Source: Methylobacterium adhaesivum (lineage in GTDB: Bacteria; Pseudomonadota; Alphaproteobacteria; Rhizobiales; Beijerinckiaceae). Taken from it: a DNA stretch of 64,000 nt. Shown in pieces: positions 42,534-50,462 of this stretch (positions are counted from its first letter, which is position 1; each line of letters opens with the position of its first letter). The position numbers and the translations under genes were made by a program. The stretch is taken from contig NZ_BPQD01000008.1 in assembly GCF_022179065.1 (NCBI RefSeq), positions 1-64,000 on the forward strand. Direction: 5' to 3'. Below the pieces are notes generated by a model, which was not told the DNA's origin, did not search any database, and saw only the letters and a list, made by a program, of their open reading frames with translations.

Positions 42534-42600
42534 GCCCTCCTCCTAATGCGCGTCGAACCGGGTTTCATCCCGAAAACGTCGTGACCGCGCCGCCGCGTTC

Positions 42601-43560
42601 TCATGAGAACAGAGCGCGCTTCTCCTCGTCCGAGAGGCTGTCGATATCGGCGAAGGCGGCGGTGATATCCGCCTCGGTCGAGGCCGCGGATTCCGCGCTG
42701 GTCTCTTCAATCTTGGTGTCGGCCACGGTGGCGGCGGTCGCGGGGGCGTGCGGTGCCTCTTCGGCCTCGGATGCGTCGGCATCCTCCGCATCGGCGGGGG
42801 CTTCGTGCGACGAGGCCTGCGCTTCCTCCGGCGCCATGGCCGCGACGGTGTGATCGATTGCGGCGACGGCGGTCGCCACGGCGGCCGGCTCGTCGATGAA
42901 CCGGTCGACGTCGCTCTGGGACAGGTCGATGGGACCGGCGCCCGCGGACTCTCCCGGGGGCGGCGGCACCGCATCGGCCTCGTCGCCCCAGATCGCCATC
43001 ATGGAGGCGACGCGCTCCTCAAGGTAGCGGAGGGTGTGGATGATGCGGGCCGTGCGCTGGGCCGTGAGGTCCTGGAACGAGCAGGCGGTGTAGATCTGCG
43101 TGGCGCGTTGATCGAGGGCGTCGCACATGGCCGCGTCCGAACCCGTTTCCCGCAAGGTCCAGGCGGTCTCCTGCACGTCCTCGGCGGCACTCAGGATTTC
43201 GGAGGTCGCCCGTTCCGTGGCGCGCACGATGGCGTCGAGGGCCAGGGACGCCCCGCCGAGGCGGCTCGACTCGTGATCGGGGGTCCCAAGCGCCGCGATC
43301 TCCGCTTTGGTGCGCGCGATGGCGTTGGCCATGTCCATAAGGTCGCCGCGCAAGCGCCCGACCTGCGTTCCGTCCCGATCCTGTGTGACAACCGTCTCGA
43401 GGCGCGCAATGGCGCCGAGCACGGTCTGGGTGTCCGCGCCCCGCGCGCGACGCGCGAATTCGGCAAGGAACCAACGTCCCCGGTCGCTCTCGGACATCGC
43501 CATCTCGATGCGATCGAATTCCGAAACGTCGGTGGACGTCATCAGGCGGGAACGCGACAT
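42601..43560 (-). CDS. CheZ-like phosphatase family protein
   Basis: A 319-residue protein with a long helical N-terminal half and the CheZ catalytic motif Ala-Cys-Ser-Phe-Gln-Asp164-Leu-Thr-Ala-Gln168-Arg, where Asp and Gln of E. coli CheZ (Asp143, Gln147) are kept and Gly is Ala. CheZ dephosphorylates CheY-P; alphaproteobacterial CheZ-like proteins can serve other receivers. A Ser-Gln-Ser-Asp-Val-Asp-Arg-Phe-Ile-Asp segment (213-223) resembles the C-terminal CheY-binding helix, and an acidic Ala/Glu-rich tail (225-300) ending in Asp-Glu-Glu-Lys-Arg-Ala-Leu-Phe-Ser is added. ATG 43560 is taken; ATG 43542 is possible. No che genes are adjacent. Confidence 0.82.
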   Translation of the reverse strand: MSRSRLMTSTDVSEFDRIEMAMSESDRGRWFLAEFARRARGADTQTVLGAIARLETVVTQDRDGTQVGRLRGDLMDMANAIARTKAEIAALGTPDHESSRLGGASLALDAIVRATERATSEILSAAEDVQETAWTLRETGSDAAMCDALDQRATQIYTACSFQDLTAQRTARIIHTLRYLEERVASMMAIWGDEADAVPPPPGESAGAGPIDLSQSDVDRFIDEPAAVATAVAAIDHTVAAMAPEEAQASSHEAPADAEDADASEAEEAPHAPATAATVADTKIEETSAESAASTEADITAAFADIDSLSDEEKRALFS

Positions 43561-43700
43561 GAAGATCAGAGTCCTCGGGTTGCCGCGACTTCCGAATCCA
43601 ACCGGTGCCGCAGGCGTCCCACTCCAATTGACACGATGGTTTTAACACGGGCTTTACGAGTCCGACTCGGCCCTCACATCCTCCGGCGCCCGCGATCCCC

Positions 43701-44927
43701 GTGATACACCCCACCGCCACGCCACCCGAGCCGAACCCGATGCGGCTCGCGAGCCTCTACGCCGTGGTCTTCGTCGAGATCGGCATCGCCATGCCGTTCA
43801 TGCCGGTCTGGCTGAACGCCCTCGGGTTGGAGGCCGGCATCATCGGCGCCCTCCTCGCCCTGCCCATCGCAATCAAGATCGTGGCCACCGCTCCCCTCGT
43901 CGGGCTCATCGACCGGGGCGTCGGCGCCCGCGCCCTCCTCGTCGCCGGGAGCCTCGCCCTCGCCGCCACCTACGCCCTGATGCCGGCGGGGGCGGCCGTG
44001 GGCTGGCCGGTGCTGGCGCTCCTCATCGCGCTCAACGCCGCCGCCGGGGCGCCTCTGGTCCCGACTATCGACTATCTGACGCTCGCCGCCGTGCGCCGCA
44101 GCGCTCGTCTCGACTACGCCCGAATCCGCATGGCCGGCTCCATCGCCTTCCTGGCCGCCAACCTCGCCGGCGGCGCGGCCCTCGGCCTGCTCGGCGAGAC
44201 CCTGGCCGTGCCGGTGCTCACCACGGCCCTGGCCCTTTTGGCCGCCCTCGTCTGCGCCCGAGTGGGTGTCGATCTGCCCGCCGCCGTGCCCGCGCGCGCC
44301 ACGGGAAAGCGGATCCCGTTGCCGGCGATCCTATGGCTGACCATCGCGGCCGGGGCGGCGATCCAGGCGAGCCACGCCGCGCTCTACGCTTTTGCCAGCA
44401 TCCATTGGAGCCTCCACGGCTTTCCCGCGCCCTGGATCGGCGCCCTGTGGGCCATCGGGGTGCTGGCCGAAATCGGCCTGTTCGCCGGCATCGGCTTCTG
44501 TCCGGCGCATTGGCGCACGCCCTTTCGCCTTCTCGGCCTCGGCGCCGCGGCCGGCGCCGTGCGGGCCTTAGGGATGGCGGTCTACGGCGATCGCCTTGGA
44601 GCCGTCGTCGTGCTTCAGACCCTGCACGGGCTCAGCTTCGGTGCGACGCAACTCGGTGCCATGGCGGCGGTGTCGCGCTTCGCCCCGGACGGCGCGCGCG
44701 GGCGGGCCCAGGGAACGTTGAGCGCCTGCAACGCCCTCGCCTCCGCCTGCGCCACCCTCGCAAGCGGCCTCGCCTACGGCCGGGGCGGCGGCGCCCTCGC
44801 CTTCGGCCTCATGGCGCCCCTGGCTGTGATCGGCCTGTGCCTGACGGCACGCGCCGCGCGCCTCGCGCGGCAGACCCGTCTTCACAGCGCCGCCTTTGTA
44901 CGCCAGCACCCGGACACGGTTGCGTAA
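43701..44927 (+). CDS. MFS transporter (MFS_1-like)
   Basis: About 408 residues with 11-12 hydrophobic helices, almost without large loops. The first helix has Phe-Val-Glu-Ile-Gly-Ile-Ala-Met-Pro-Phe-Met-Pro-Val-Trp-Leu, as in the HcaT/MFS_1-like branch (3-phenylpropionate transporter relatives); Asp-Arg-Gly-Val-Gly-Ala-Arg is the short A-loop, and a charged Arg-Ile-Arg-Met-Ala-Gly-Ser segment lies before helix 5. The start is GTG 43701 or ATG 43740; neither has a clear ribosome site. The solute is unknown. It is transcribed away from the CheZ-like gene. Confidence 0.82.
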   Translation: MIHPTATPPEPNPMRLASLYAVVFVEIGIAMPFMPVWLNALGLEAGIIGALLALPIAIKIVATAPLVGLIDRGVGARALLVAGSLALAATYALMPAGAAVGWPVLALLIALNAAAGAPLVPTIDYLTLAAVRRSARLDYARIRMAGSIAFLAANLAGGAALGLLGETLAVPVLTTALALLAALVCARVGVDLPAAVPARATGKRIPLPAILWLTIAAGAAIQASHAALYAFASIHWSLHGFPAPWIGALWAIGVLAEIGLFAGIGFCPAHWRTPFRLLGLGAAAGAVRALGMAVYGDRLGAVVVLQTLHGLSFGATQLGAMAAVSRFAPDGARGRAQGTLSACNALASACATLASGLAYGRGGGALAFGLMAPLAVIGLCLTARAARLARQTRLHSAAFVRQHPDTVA

Positions 44928-45055
44928 CCCCACCCTGTGAAAAGAGGGGAGCGCCTCAGTGTCTCTGAAGAATCGCCCGCTGCCCTGTCCCGCCGAGAGC
45001 GAGACCCGGCAGGAGGCGGAAACTGTGTGAGGCACCCTCAAAGGAGTCGCGTGTC

Positions 45056-46198
45056 GTGTCGACCGCCGAAGCCCTGTCGAACCCGGACGTCGCCGACGCC
45101 TCCGCCCTCACCGGCGGACGCATCGCCCTGCGCGGACGCTGGACCGTCGACCAGGGCAACGCCGTCGAGGCCGCCGCCACCGGCATCGCCCGCGATGCCG
45201 CGACGGGCCCCATCGTGGTCGACCTGACGGGGGTGACTCGCCTCGACACCCTCGGGGCCTGGGTGCTGGAGCGGACCCGGGCCGAGATCGAGGCAAATGG
45301 CGGGCGCCTCGCTTATGCGGGTGCCAGCCCCGAGCATCGCATCCTGCTCGGCGAAGTGAAGCTGCCCCCCGCCGAATCCGGCCCGGCGCCGCGCGGCCGG
45401 ATCATGGGATTCCTGCACGATCTCGGGGTGCGTGTCGTCGGCGCACGCTCGGACCTCGTGGCCGGGCTCGCCTTCTTTGGCGAGGTGGTCACCGCCTGCC
45501 TGCGCGTCGCGGCGCGTCCGGGCACCTTCCGCGGCACGGCCTTCGTCAACCAGCTCGATCAGGTCGCCTTCCGGGGCGTACCGATCATCGTCCTTATCTC
45601 GTTCCTCGTCGGCGGCATCGTCGCCCAGCAGGGCATCTTCCAGCTCCAGCGCTTCGGGGCGCAGAGCTTCGTCGTGAACCTCATCGGGCTCCTCATCCTG
45701 CGCGAACTCGGCGTTCTCCTCACCTCGATCATGGTGGCGGGCCGTTCCGGCTCGGCCTTCACGGCCGAGATCGGCTCCATGCGGATGCGCGAGGAAGTCG
45801 ACGCCCTGCGAGTGATGGGCCTCGATCCCATCGAGATCCTCATCGTCCCGCGCATCCTCGCCCTCGTCGTCGGGCTGCCGATCCTCGCCTTCCTCGCGTC
45901 CCTGGCGGCGCTCGCCGGCGGCGGCCTCACGGCCGCGCTCTACGGCGGCATGACCGTGGAGGCGTTCCTGGCCCGGCTTCAGGTGGCGGTGTCGTTCCAC
46001 CATGTCGCCGTCGGGCTCATCAAGGCACCGTTCATGGCGCTCATCATCGGGATCATCGCCACCATCGAGGGGTTCGCCGTCGAAGGCTCGGCCGAATCGC
46101 TCGGACGCCACGTCACGGCCTCAGTCGTGAAGTCAATCTTCATGGTCATCGTGCTCGATGGCCTCTTCGCTGTCTTCTTCGCGGCAATCGATTTCTGA
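45056..46198 (+). CDS. mlaE: MlaE-type lipid ABC permease with N-terminal STAS domain
   Basis: A 380-residue protein. Residues 20-105 form a STAS domain (Ile-Val-Val-Asp-Leu-Thr-Gly-Val-Thr-Arg-Leu-Asp-Thr-Leu-Gly), the role MlaB plays as a separate protein in E. coli. Residues 115-380 are the MlaE permease with Phe-Arg-Gly-Val-Pro-Ile-Ile, Leu-Arg-Glu-Leu-Gly-Val-Leu-Leu-Thr and Gly-Ser-Met-Arg-Met-Arg-Glu-Glu-Val-Asp-Ala-Leu. With the MlaF- and MlaD-type partners that follow it moves phospholipids between inner and outer membranes. GTG 45056 lies 9 bases after AAGGAG; a GTG at 45051 is out of frame. Confidence 0.93.
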   Translation: MSTAEALSNPDVADASALTGGRIALRGRWTVDQGNAVEAAATGIARDAATGPIVVDLTGVTRLDTLGAWVLERTRAEIEANGGRLAYAGASPEHRILLGEVKLPPAESGPAPRGRIMGFLHDLGVRVVGARSDLVAGLAFFGEVVTACLRVAARPGTFRGTAFVNQLDQVAFRGVPIIVLISFLVGGIVAQQGIFQLQRFGAQSFVVNLIGLLILRELGVLLTSIMVAGRSGSAFTAEIGSMRMREEVDALRVMGLDPIEILIVPRILALVVGLPILAFLASLAALAGGGLTAALYGGMTVEAFLARLQVAVSFHHVAVGLIKAPFMALIIGIIATIEGFAVEGSAESLGRHVTASVVKSIFMVIVLDGLFAVFFAAIDF

Positions 46199-46202
46199 TC
46201 CT

Positions 46203-47042
46203 GTGCAGACCGAACGCGCCCAGGCCGAGCGGCCGACCCGTGACCATCCGGCCGTCTCCGAGCCGGAGGCGATCATCCGCGTGCGCGACCTCGTGGTCGG
46301 GTTCGGCTCGAAGATCGTCATGAAGGGCCTCGACCTCGACATCCGCCGGGGCGAGATCCTCGGCTTCGTCGGGCCGTCGGGCCAGGGCAAATCGGTTCTG
46401 ACCCGGACCATCCTCGGCCTCGTGCCGAAGCGCTCGGGGCAGATCACCGTGTTCGGGGAAGATGTGGACGGCCTCACCCCGACGCGGCGACGGCAGATCG
46501 AGCAGCGTTGGGGCGTGCTGTTCCAGCAGGGCGCCCTGTTCTCGGCGCTCACCGTCAAGCAGAACATTCAGATGCCCATGCGCGAGCACCTGAACCTGTC
46601 CGAGCGCCTCCTCGACGAGTTCGCCCGCCTCAAGATCGAGATGGTCGGCCTCAAGCCCGACGCCGCCGACAAGCTGCCGTCCGAACTCTCCGGCGGCATG
46701 ATCAAGCGCGCGGCGCTCGCGCGATCCCTCGCCCTCGATCCCGAGATCCTGTTCCTCGACGAGCCGACCTCGGGGCTCGATCCCATCGGGGCGGGCGAAT
46801 TCGACGAGCTTGTCGCCACCCTGAAGCAGACCCTCGGGCTCACGGTGTTCATGGTCACCCACGACCTCGACAGCCTCTACACCGCCTGCGACCGCATCGC
46901 GGCGCTCGGCGACGGCCAGATCATCGCGCAGGGCACCATCGCCGAGATGCTGGAGAGCGACCATCCCTGGCTGCGCTCCTACTTCCACGGCAAGCGCGGC
47001 CGCGCCGTCGTTCCCAACGGCACGCGCCATGCAGCCGCCTGA
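46203..47042 (+). CDS. mlaF: MlaF-type lipid ABC transporter ATPase
   Basis: A 279-residue ATPase with Walker A Gly-Pro-Ser-Gly-Gln-Gly-Lys-Ser, Q-loop Leu-Phe-Gln-Gln-Gly-Ala-Leu-Phe-Ser-Ala-Leu-Thr-Val, signature Leu-Ser-Gly-Gly-Met, Walker B Glu-Ile-Leu-Phe-Leu-Asp-Glu-Pro-Thr-Ser-Gly-Leu-Asp-Pro-Ile, and the H-loop Thr-His-Asp-Leu-Asp-Ser. The Gln-Gly-Ala-Leu-Phe-Ser-Ala-Leu-Thr string is characteristic of the Mla group. GTG 46203, five bases after the permease stop, is taken; ATG 46158 would overlap the permease by 41 bases. Confidence 0.93.
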   Translation: MQTERAQAERPTRDHPAVSEPEAIIRVRDLVVGFGSKIVMKGLDLDIRRGEILGFVGPSGQGKSVLTRTILGLVPKRSGQITVFGEDVDGLTPTRRRQIEQRWGVLFQQGALFSALTVKQNIQMPMREHLNLSERLLDEFARLKIEMVGLKPDAADKLPSELSGGMIKRAALARSLALDPEILFLDEPTSGLDPIGAGEFDELVATLKQTLGLTVFMVTHDLDSLYTACDRIAALGDGQIIAQGTIAEMLESDHPWLRSYFHGKRGRAVVPNGTRHAAA

Positions 47043-47104
47043 TTCCCTCCACCGTGTGGTGACGCACAGCGCGTCCGCCACGAAGCCGGGCATTCGCTGA
47101 TCCG

Positions 47105-48187
47105 ATGGAGACTCGTGCGAACTACGCCGTCATCGGCGCCTTCACGCTCGCCGTGCTCGTCGCCGCCTTCGGCTTCGTGTTCTGGCTGCAGGGCGGCTCG
47201 CGCAGCCAGGTCCGGCAGGCCGTGCGCATCGTGTTCTCCGGTAGCGTCGGGGGGCTCGCCAAAGGCTCGACGGTGGCGTTCAACGGCATCAAGGTTGGCG
47301 AGGTGGCGGATGTGCGCCTGCTGCCGCAGGACCCGCGCCGCGTCGTCGCCGTCGTTGAGGTCGAGCGCACCACCCCGCTGCGCGCAGACACCCGCGCCCG
47401 CCTCGATTCCGCGATGCTGACCGGCGTCTCCACCATCTCGCTGTCGGGCGGCAATGCCGACGCGCCGCCGCTCGGCACCGGGACGGGCGACCAGATGCCG
47501 ACGATCTTCGCTGATTCGTCCGACATCCAGGACATGATGGCGGCGGCCAAGCAGATCGCCCAGCGCGCCGACGACGTGCTCCAGCGCCTCGACAAGGTGG
47601 TGGCCGGCAACGAGGGCGCCATCAACCGGACGCTCGCCAACGTCGAAGCCTTCTCCAAGACTCTGGCCGATGCCGGTCCGGCGGTGAGCGGCCTCGTCAA
47701 GGCCATCGACGGGCAGAAGCTCAATCGCGTCATCGACAACGCCGACCGCTTCTCGGCGGCGCTCGCCGCCGGCAGTCCCGACATCGAGGGCGCCCTCAAG
47801 GACGCGCGCGGTATGATGGCCAAGCTCAACGCCTCGGCCGACCGCGTCGATGCCGTGCTCAAGGGCGCTGAGGGCTTCCTCGGCTCCGCGTCCGGTTCGG
47901 CCGGCACCAGCACCTTCACGGAGGTGCGCGAGGCGGCCATTTCCGTGCGCGACGCCGGCAGGGCATTCCGAACTCTGTCCGAGAACCTCGACAAGCGCAC
48001 CTCGAACATCGCCACGAGCTTCAACCGCCTGAGCGGCACGGGCCGGCGCGAGGTCGAGGCCCTGTCGACGGACGGTCAGCGCACCCTCAACACCCTGAAC
48101 CGCACGGTGAAGAACCTCGAGCGCGACCCAAGCCAGGTGATCTTCGGCGGCAAGCCGTCGTTGCCGGAATACAACGGTGGCCGCTGA
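47105..48187 (+). CDS. mlaD: MlaD-type MCE domain protein
   Basis: A 360-residue periplasmic protein anchored by one N-terminal helix (residues 8-28). The MCE domain (about 38-115) has Gly-Ser-Val-Gly-Gly-Leu-Ala-Lys-Gly-Ser-Thr-Val-Ala-Phe-Asn-Gly-Ile-Lys-Val-Gly and Thr-Gly-Val-Ser-Thr-Ile-Ser-Leu-Ser-Gly-Gly. After it comes a helical, coiled-coil-like region to the end, with Asp-Ser-Ser-Asp-Ile-Gln-Asp-Met-Met, longer than the 183-residue E. coli MlaD and like the alphaproteobacterial form. It would form the hexameric lipid channel for the MlaE/MlaF pair. Starts 62 bases after mlaF. Confidence 0.92.
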   Translation: METRANYAVIGAFTLAVLVAAFGFVFWLQGGSRSQVRQAVRIVFSGSVGGLAKGSTVAFNGIKVGEVADVRLLPQDPRRVVAVVEVERTTPLRADTRARLDSAMLTGVSTISLSGGNADAPPLGTGTGDQMPTIFADSSDIQDMMAAAKQIAQRADDVLQRLDKVVAGNEGAINRTLANVEAFSKTLADAGPAVSGLVKAIDGQKLNRVIDNADRFSAALAAGSPDIEGALKDARGMMAKLNASADRVDAVLKGAEGFLGSASGSAGTSTFTEVREAAISVRDAGRAFRTLSENLDKRTSNIATSFNRLSGTGRREVEALSTDGQRTLNTLNRTVKNLERDPSQVIFGGKPSLPEYNGGR

Positions 48188-48290
48188 ATGCATCCCTGGC
48201 GGGATGAGCGTGTCCGGGCGCACGGCACGAAAACAGCTTTGCCGTAGTTTACCGGACGCAGCCCGTCGCGCTGCAACGTCCGGATCGCGT

Positions 48291-48875
48291 ATGACACACA
48301 GCACAACGGCGCTCGCCCTCGGGGCGAGCCTCATGGCCGTGGCCCTCGGCGGCTGCGGTGGCGCCACCCCCCTGACCTTCGACCTCGCCGCCCTGCCGCC
48401 CACCGGCCGCGCGAGTACGACGGCACGGTCCTTCACCGTGGCCGAACCCGTGGGCATCCAGCCGTTCGAGGCGGACCGCATCATCGTGCGCGAGCCCGGC
48501 GGAGCCCTGTCGTTCCTCGGCGGCGGCCAGTGGGCGGATCGGCTGCCGCGCCTGATCCAGACCCGGCTGATCCAGAGCCTGGAGAATTCCGGCCGCCTCA
48601 AGTCCGTGAGCCGCCCGGGAGACAAGATCGTCTCCGATTTCCAGCTCATCTCGGAGATTCGCGCCTTCGACATCGCCGCCGGGTCCGGTGAGGCGGTCGT
48701 GGATCTGTCGGCCAAGATCATCGCCGAGGGCACCGGCAAGGTGGTGGCCGCGCGGGTGTTCACGGCGCGCATCCCCGTGGCGAAGGTCGACGCGGGTTCC
48801 GCCGCCGTAGGCCTCGACGCGGCCCTGGCGCGGGTGCTCGCCGAAATGGTCGCCTGGGTCAATTCGGGGCGTTGA
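48291..48875 (+). CDS. ABC transport auxiliary lipoprotein of the Mla operon
   Basis: A 194-residue lipoprotein with the lipobox Leu-Gly-Gly-Cys at about residues 17-20. The rest matches the ABC-type transport auxiliary family (PqiC-like): Thr-Phe-Asp-Leu near the N-terminus, Ile-Ile-Val-Arg-Glu, Trp-Ala-Asp-Arg-Leu-Pro-Arg-Leu-Ile-Gln, Ser-Gly-Arg-Leu-Lys-Ser-Val and a C-terminal Leu-Ala-Glu-Met-Val-Ala-Trp-Val helix. It would sit in the outer membrane and take over lipid from the MCE protein; here this is inferred from position. ATG 48291, 103 bases after mlaD. Confidence 0.85.
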   Translation: MTHSTTALALGASLMAVALGGCGGATPLTFDLAALPPTGRASTTARSFTVAEPVGIQPFEADRIIVREPGGALSFLGGGQWADRLPRLIQTRLIQSLENSGRLKSVSRPGDKIVSDFQLISEIRAFDIAAGSGEAVVDLSAKIIAEGTGKVVAARVFTARIPVAKVDAGSAAVGLDAALARVLAEMVAWVNSGR

Positions 48876-48908
48876 GCGCACAGCGCTGGAGCGGACGCTT
48901 CCAAGCCC

Positions 48909-49538
48909 TCACTCCATTACGGCGGCCTTCATGATCACGACCATGATCGCCTTGGCCGGCTCCGTGCCGATGCAGCGCACGGTGTGGGGGCGGTCGCAGC
49001 GATAGCGCAGCGTCTCGCCCGTCCGCGCCCGTTGCACGGCACCCGCGACTTCGACCTCGAGCTGGCCGGCGGTGACCGTCAGCGATTCCACCGATCCGCG
49101 CTGGTGCGGATCGGAATCGAGGACGCCGCCGGGATCGGCCGAGACCTCGTACCATTGCAGCCATTCGACGGTCTTGATCCAGCCGACGATGGCAAGGCGC
49201 ACCTTGCCGTCGTCGGAAACGAGGATCGGCGTGTCGGCCCGCGAGGTTTTCTCGATGAAGGGTTCTTCGTCGCTGGTGGCCAGCACCCGCTCGATGGAGA
49301 CGTCCAGCGCCTGACTCAGACGCCAGATCGTCGCCAGGGTCGGATTGGTTTCATTGCGCTCGATCTGGGAGATGATCGATTTGGCGACGCCGGATTGCTC
49401 GGCCAGTTCCGAGAGCGACAGATTATAGGCCTTGCGAAGGCGCTGAATCGTCTTGCCGAGCTGCCCCGAAAGCAGCTGGGCACCCGTGAGGATGTCCCGC
49501 GGTTTCGGCCGGTCCGGGGTCGTCGCCTGCTCGTCCAT
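48909..49538 (-). CDS. XRE-family regulator with C-terminal cupin
   Basis: A 209-residue transcription factor. The HTH_3 domain (about 28-86) has Ile-Gln-Arg-Leu-Arg-Lys-Ala-Tyr, Ser-Leu-Ser-Glu-Leu-Ala-Glu-Gln-Ser-Gly-Val-Ala-Lys-Ser-Ile-Ile-Ser-Gln-Ile-Glu-Arg, and the Cys-free cupin (about 135-205) has Gly-Gln-Leu-Glu-Val-Glu-Val and Pro-His-Thr-Val-Arg. Proteins of this layout sense small carboxylates, sugars or amino acids and usually control a neighbouring gene or operon; thiDE follows on the same strand, but a link is not shown. ATG 49538 follows AGGGA; an earlier in-frame ATG (49571) lacks a site. Confidence 0.88.
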   Translation of the reverse strand: MDEQATTPDRPKPRDILTGAQLLSGQLGKTIQRLRKAYNLSLSELAEQSGVAKSIISQIERNETNPTLATIWRLSQALDVSIERVLATSDEEPFIEKTSRADTPILVSDDGKVRLAIVGWIKTVEWLQWYEVSADPGGVLDSDPHQRGSVESLTVTAGQLEVEVAGAVQRARTGETLRYRCDRPHTVRCIGTEPAKAIMVVIMKAAVME

Positions 49539-49631
49539 GATCCCTGAAGCCCAACGGATCGTTCCATACATCGAACGAACGTGCGGTACTTCAAACGCAA
49601 TTTTGAAATCGGCGCAAGGCGGGTGGTCGTC

Positions 49632-50438
49632 TCAGGTCCACAGGGCGTGAAAGTGATGGACTGGTCCATGGCCGCGTCCGACCGGGACGGTGTCGGCGGC
49701 CTGGAGCGCCGCCGTGAGATAGCGCTTGGCCTCCGCCACGGCGTCTACGAGGGGCCGCCCCCGGGCGAGGCCCGCCGCCACCGCCGCCGACAGGGTGCAG
49801 CCGGTGCCGTGGGTGTTGCGGGTGTCGATCCGGGGGGCGGCGAACCGGCGGAGCGTGCCATCGGCGCAGAGCAGATGGTCGACGCTCTCGCCACCCTCCC
49901 CGTGACCACCCTTGACCAGAACCGCCCGGACGCCGAGGGCGAGGAGACGGCGCCCCTGCGCCACGGCGTCGTTCTCGCTCGTCGGGGTCGCCGCGCCGAT
50001 GAGGGTCCCGGTCTCCGGCAGGTTGGGTGTGACGAGGTCGGCGAGCGGCAGAAGCAGGCGGCGCAGGGCGTCCACCGCATCCTCGGAGATCAACCGGTCG
50101 CCGCTCGTCGCGACCATCACCGGATCGAGCACGATGGGGATTCCCCGCGCGTGCCGCCGCAGACCATCGGCGACGGCCTCGATGGTGGCGACCTGCGACA
50201 GCATCCCGATCTTCACGGCCTTTACGTCGAGATCGGCGAACACGCTGTCGATCTGGGCCGCAACGAAGTCCGCCGGCACGTCATGGATGGCTTGAACGCC
50301 GAGAGTGTTCTGGGCCGTGAGGGCGGTGACGACGCTGGCGCCGTAGACCCGCAGGGCCGCGAAGGTCTTCAAGTCCGCCTGGATGCCGGCGCCTCCGCCC
50401 GAATCGGAGCCCGCGATGGTGACGGCGATGGGGGTCAT
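49632..50438 (-). CDS. thiD: Hydroxymethylpyrimidine/phosphomethylpyrimidine kinase
   Basis: A 268-residue ribokinase-fold enzyme that phosphorylates HMP and HMP-P in thiamine synthesis. Thr-Ile-Ala-Gly-Ser-Asp-Ser-Gly-Gly-Gly-Ala-Gly-Ile-Gln-Ala-Asp-Leu-Lys, Val-Lys-Ile-Gly-Met-Leu, Leu-Asp-Pro-Val-Met-Val-Ala-Thr-Ser-Gly and the C-terminal Thr-His-Gly-Thr-Gly-Cys-Thr-Leu-Ser-Ala-Ala-Val anion hole are all there. Length standard. It follows thiE on the same strand by 24 bases. No TPP riboswitch pattern was recognised upstream of the pair. Confidence 0.96.
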   Translation of the reverse strand: MTPIAVTIAGSDSGGGAGIQADLKTFAALRVYGASVVTALTAQNTLGVQAIHDVPADFVAAQIDSVFADLDVKAVKIGMLSQVATIEAVADGLRRHARGIPIVLDPVMVATSGDRLISEDAVDALRRLLLPLADLVTPNLPETGTLIGAATPTSENDAVAQGRRLLALGVRAVLVKGGHGEGGESVDHLLCADGTLRRFAAPRIDTRNTHGTGCTLSAAVAAGLARGRPLVDAVAEAKRYLTAALQAADTVPVGRGHGPVHHFHALWT

Positions 50439-50462
50439 GGCATGCCTCCGGTTGGTCCGGGT

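Noticed and set aside
43642-43656. TTAA-N7-TTTA, a possible CtrA box between the CheZ-like gene and the MFS gene
   Set aside because: One of the eight fixed bases fails and such words occur by chance; no second site supports it.
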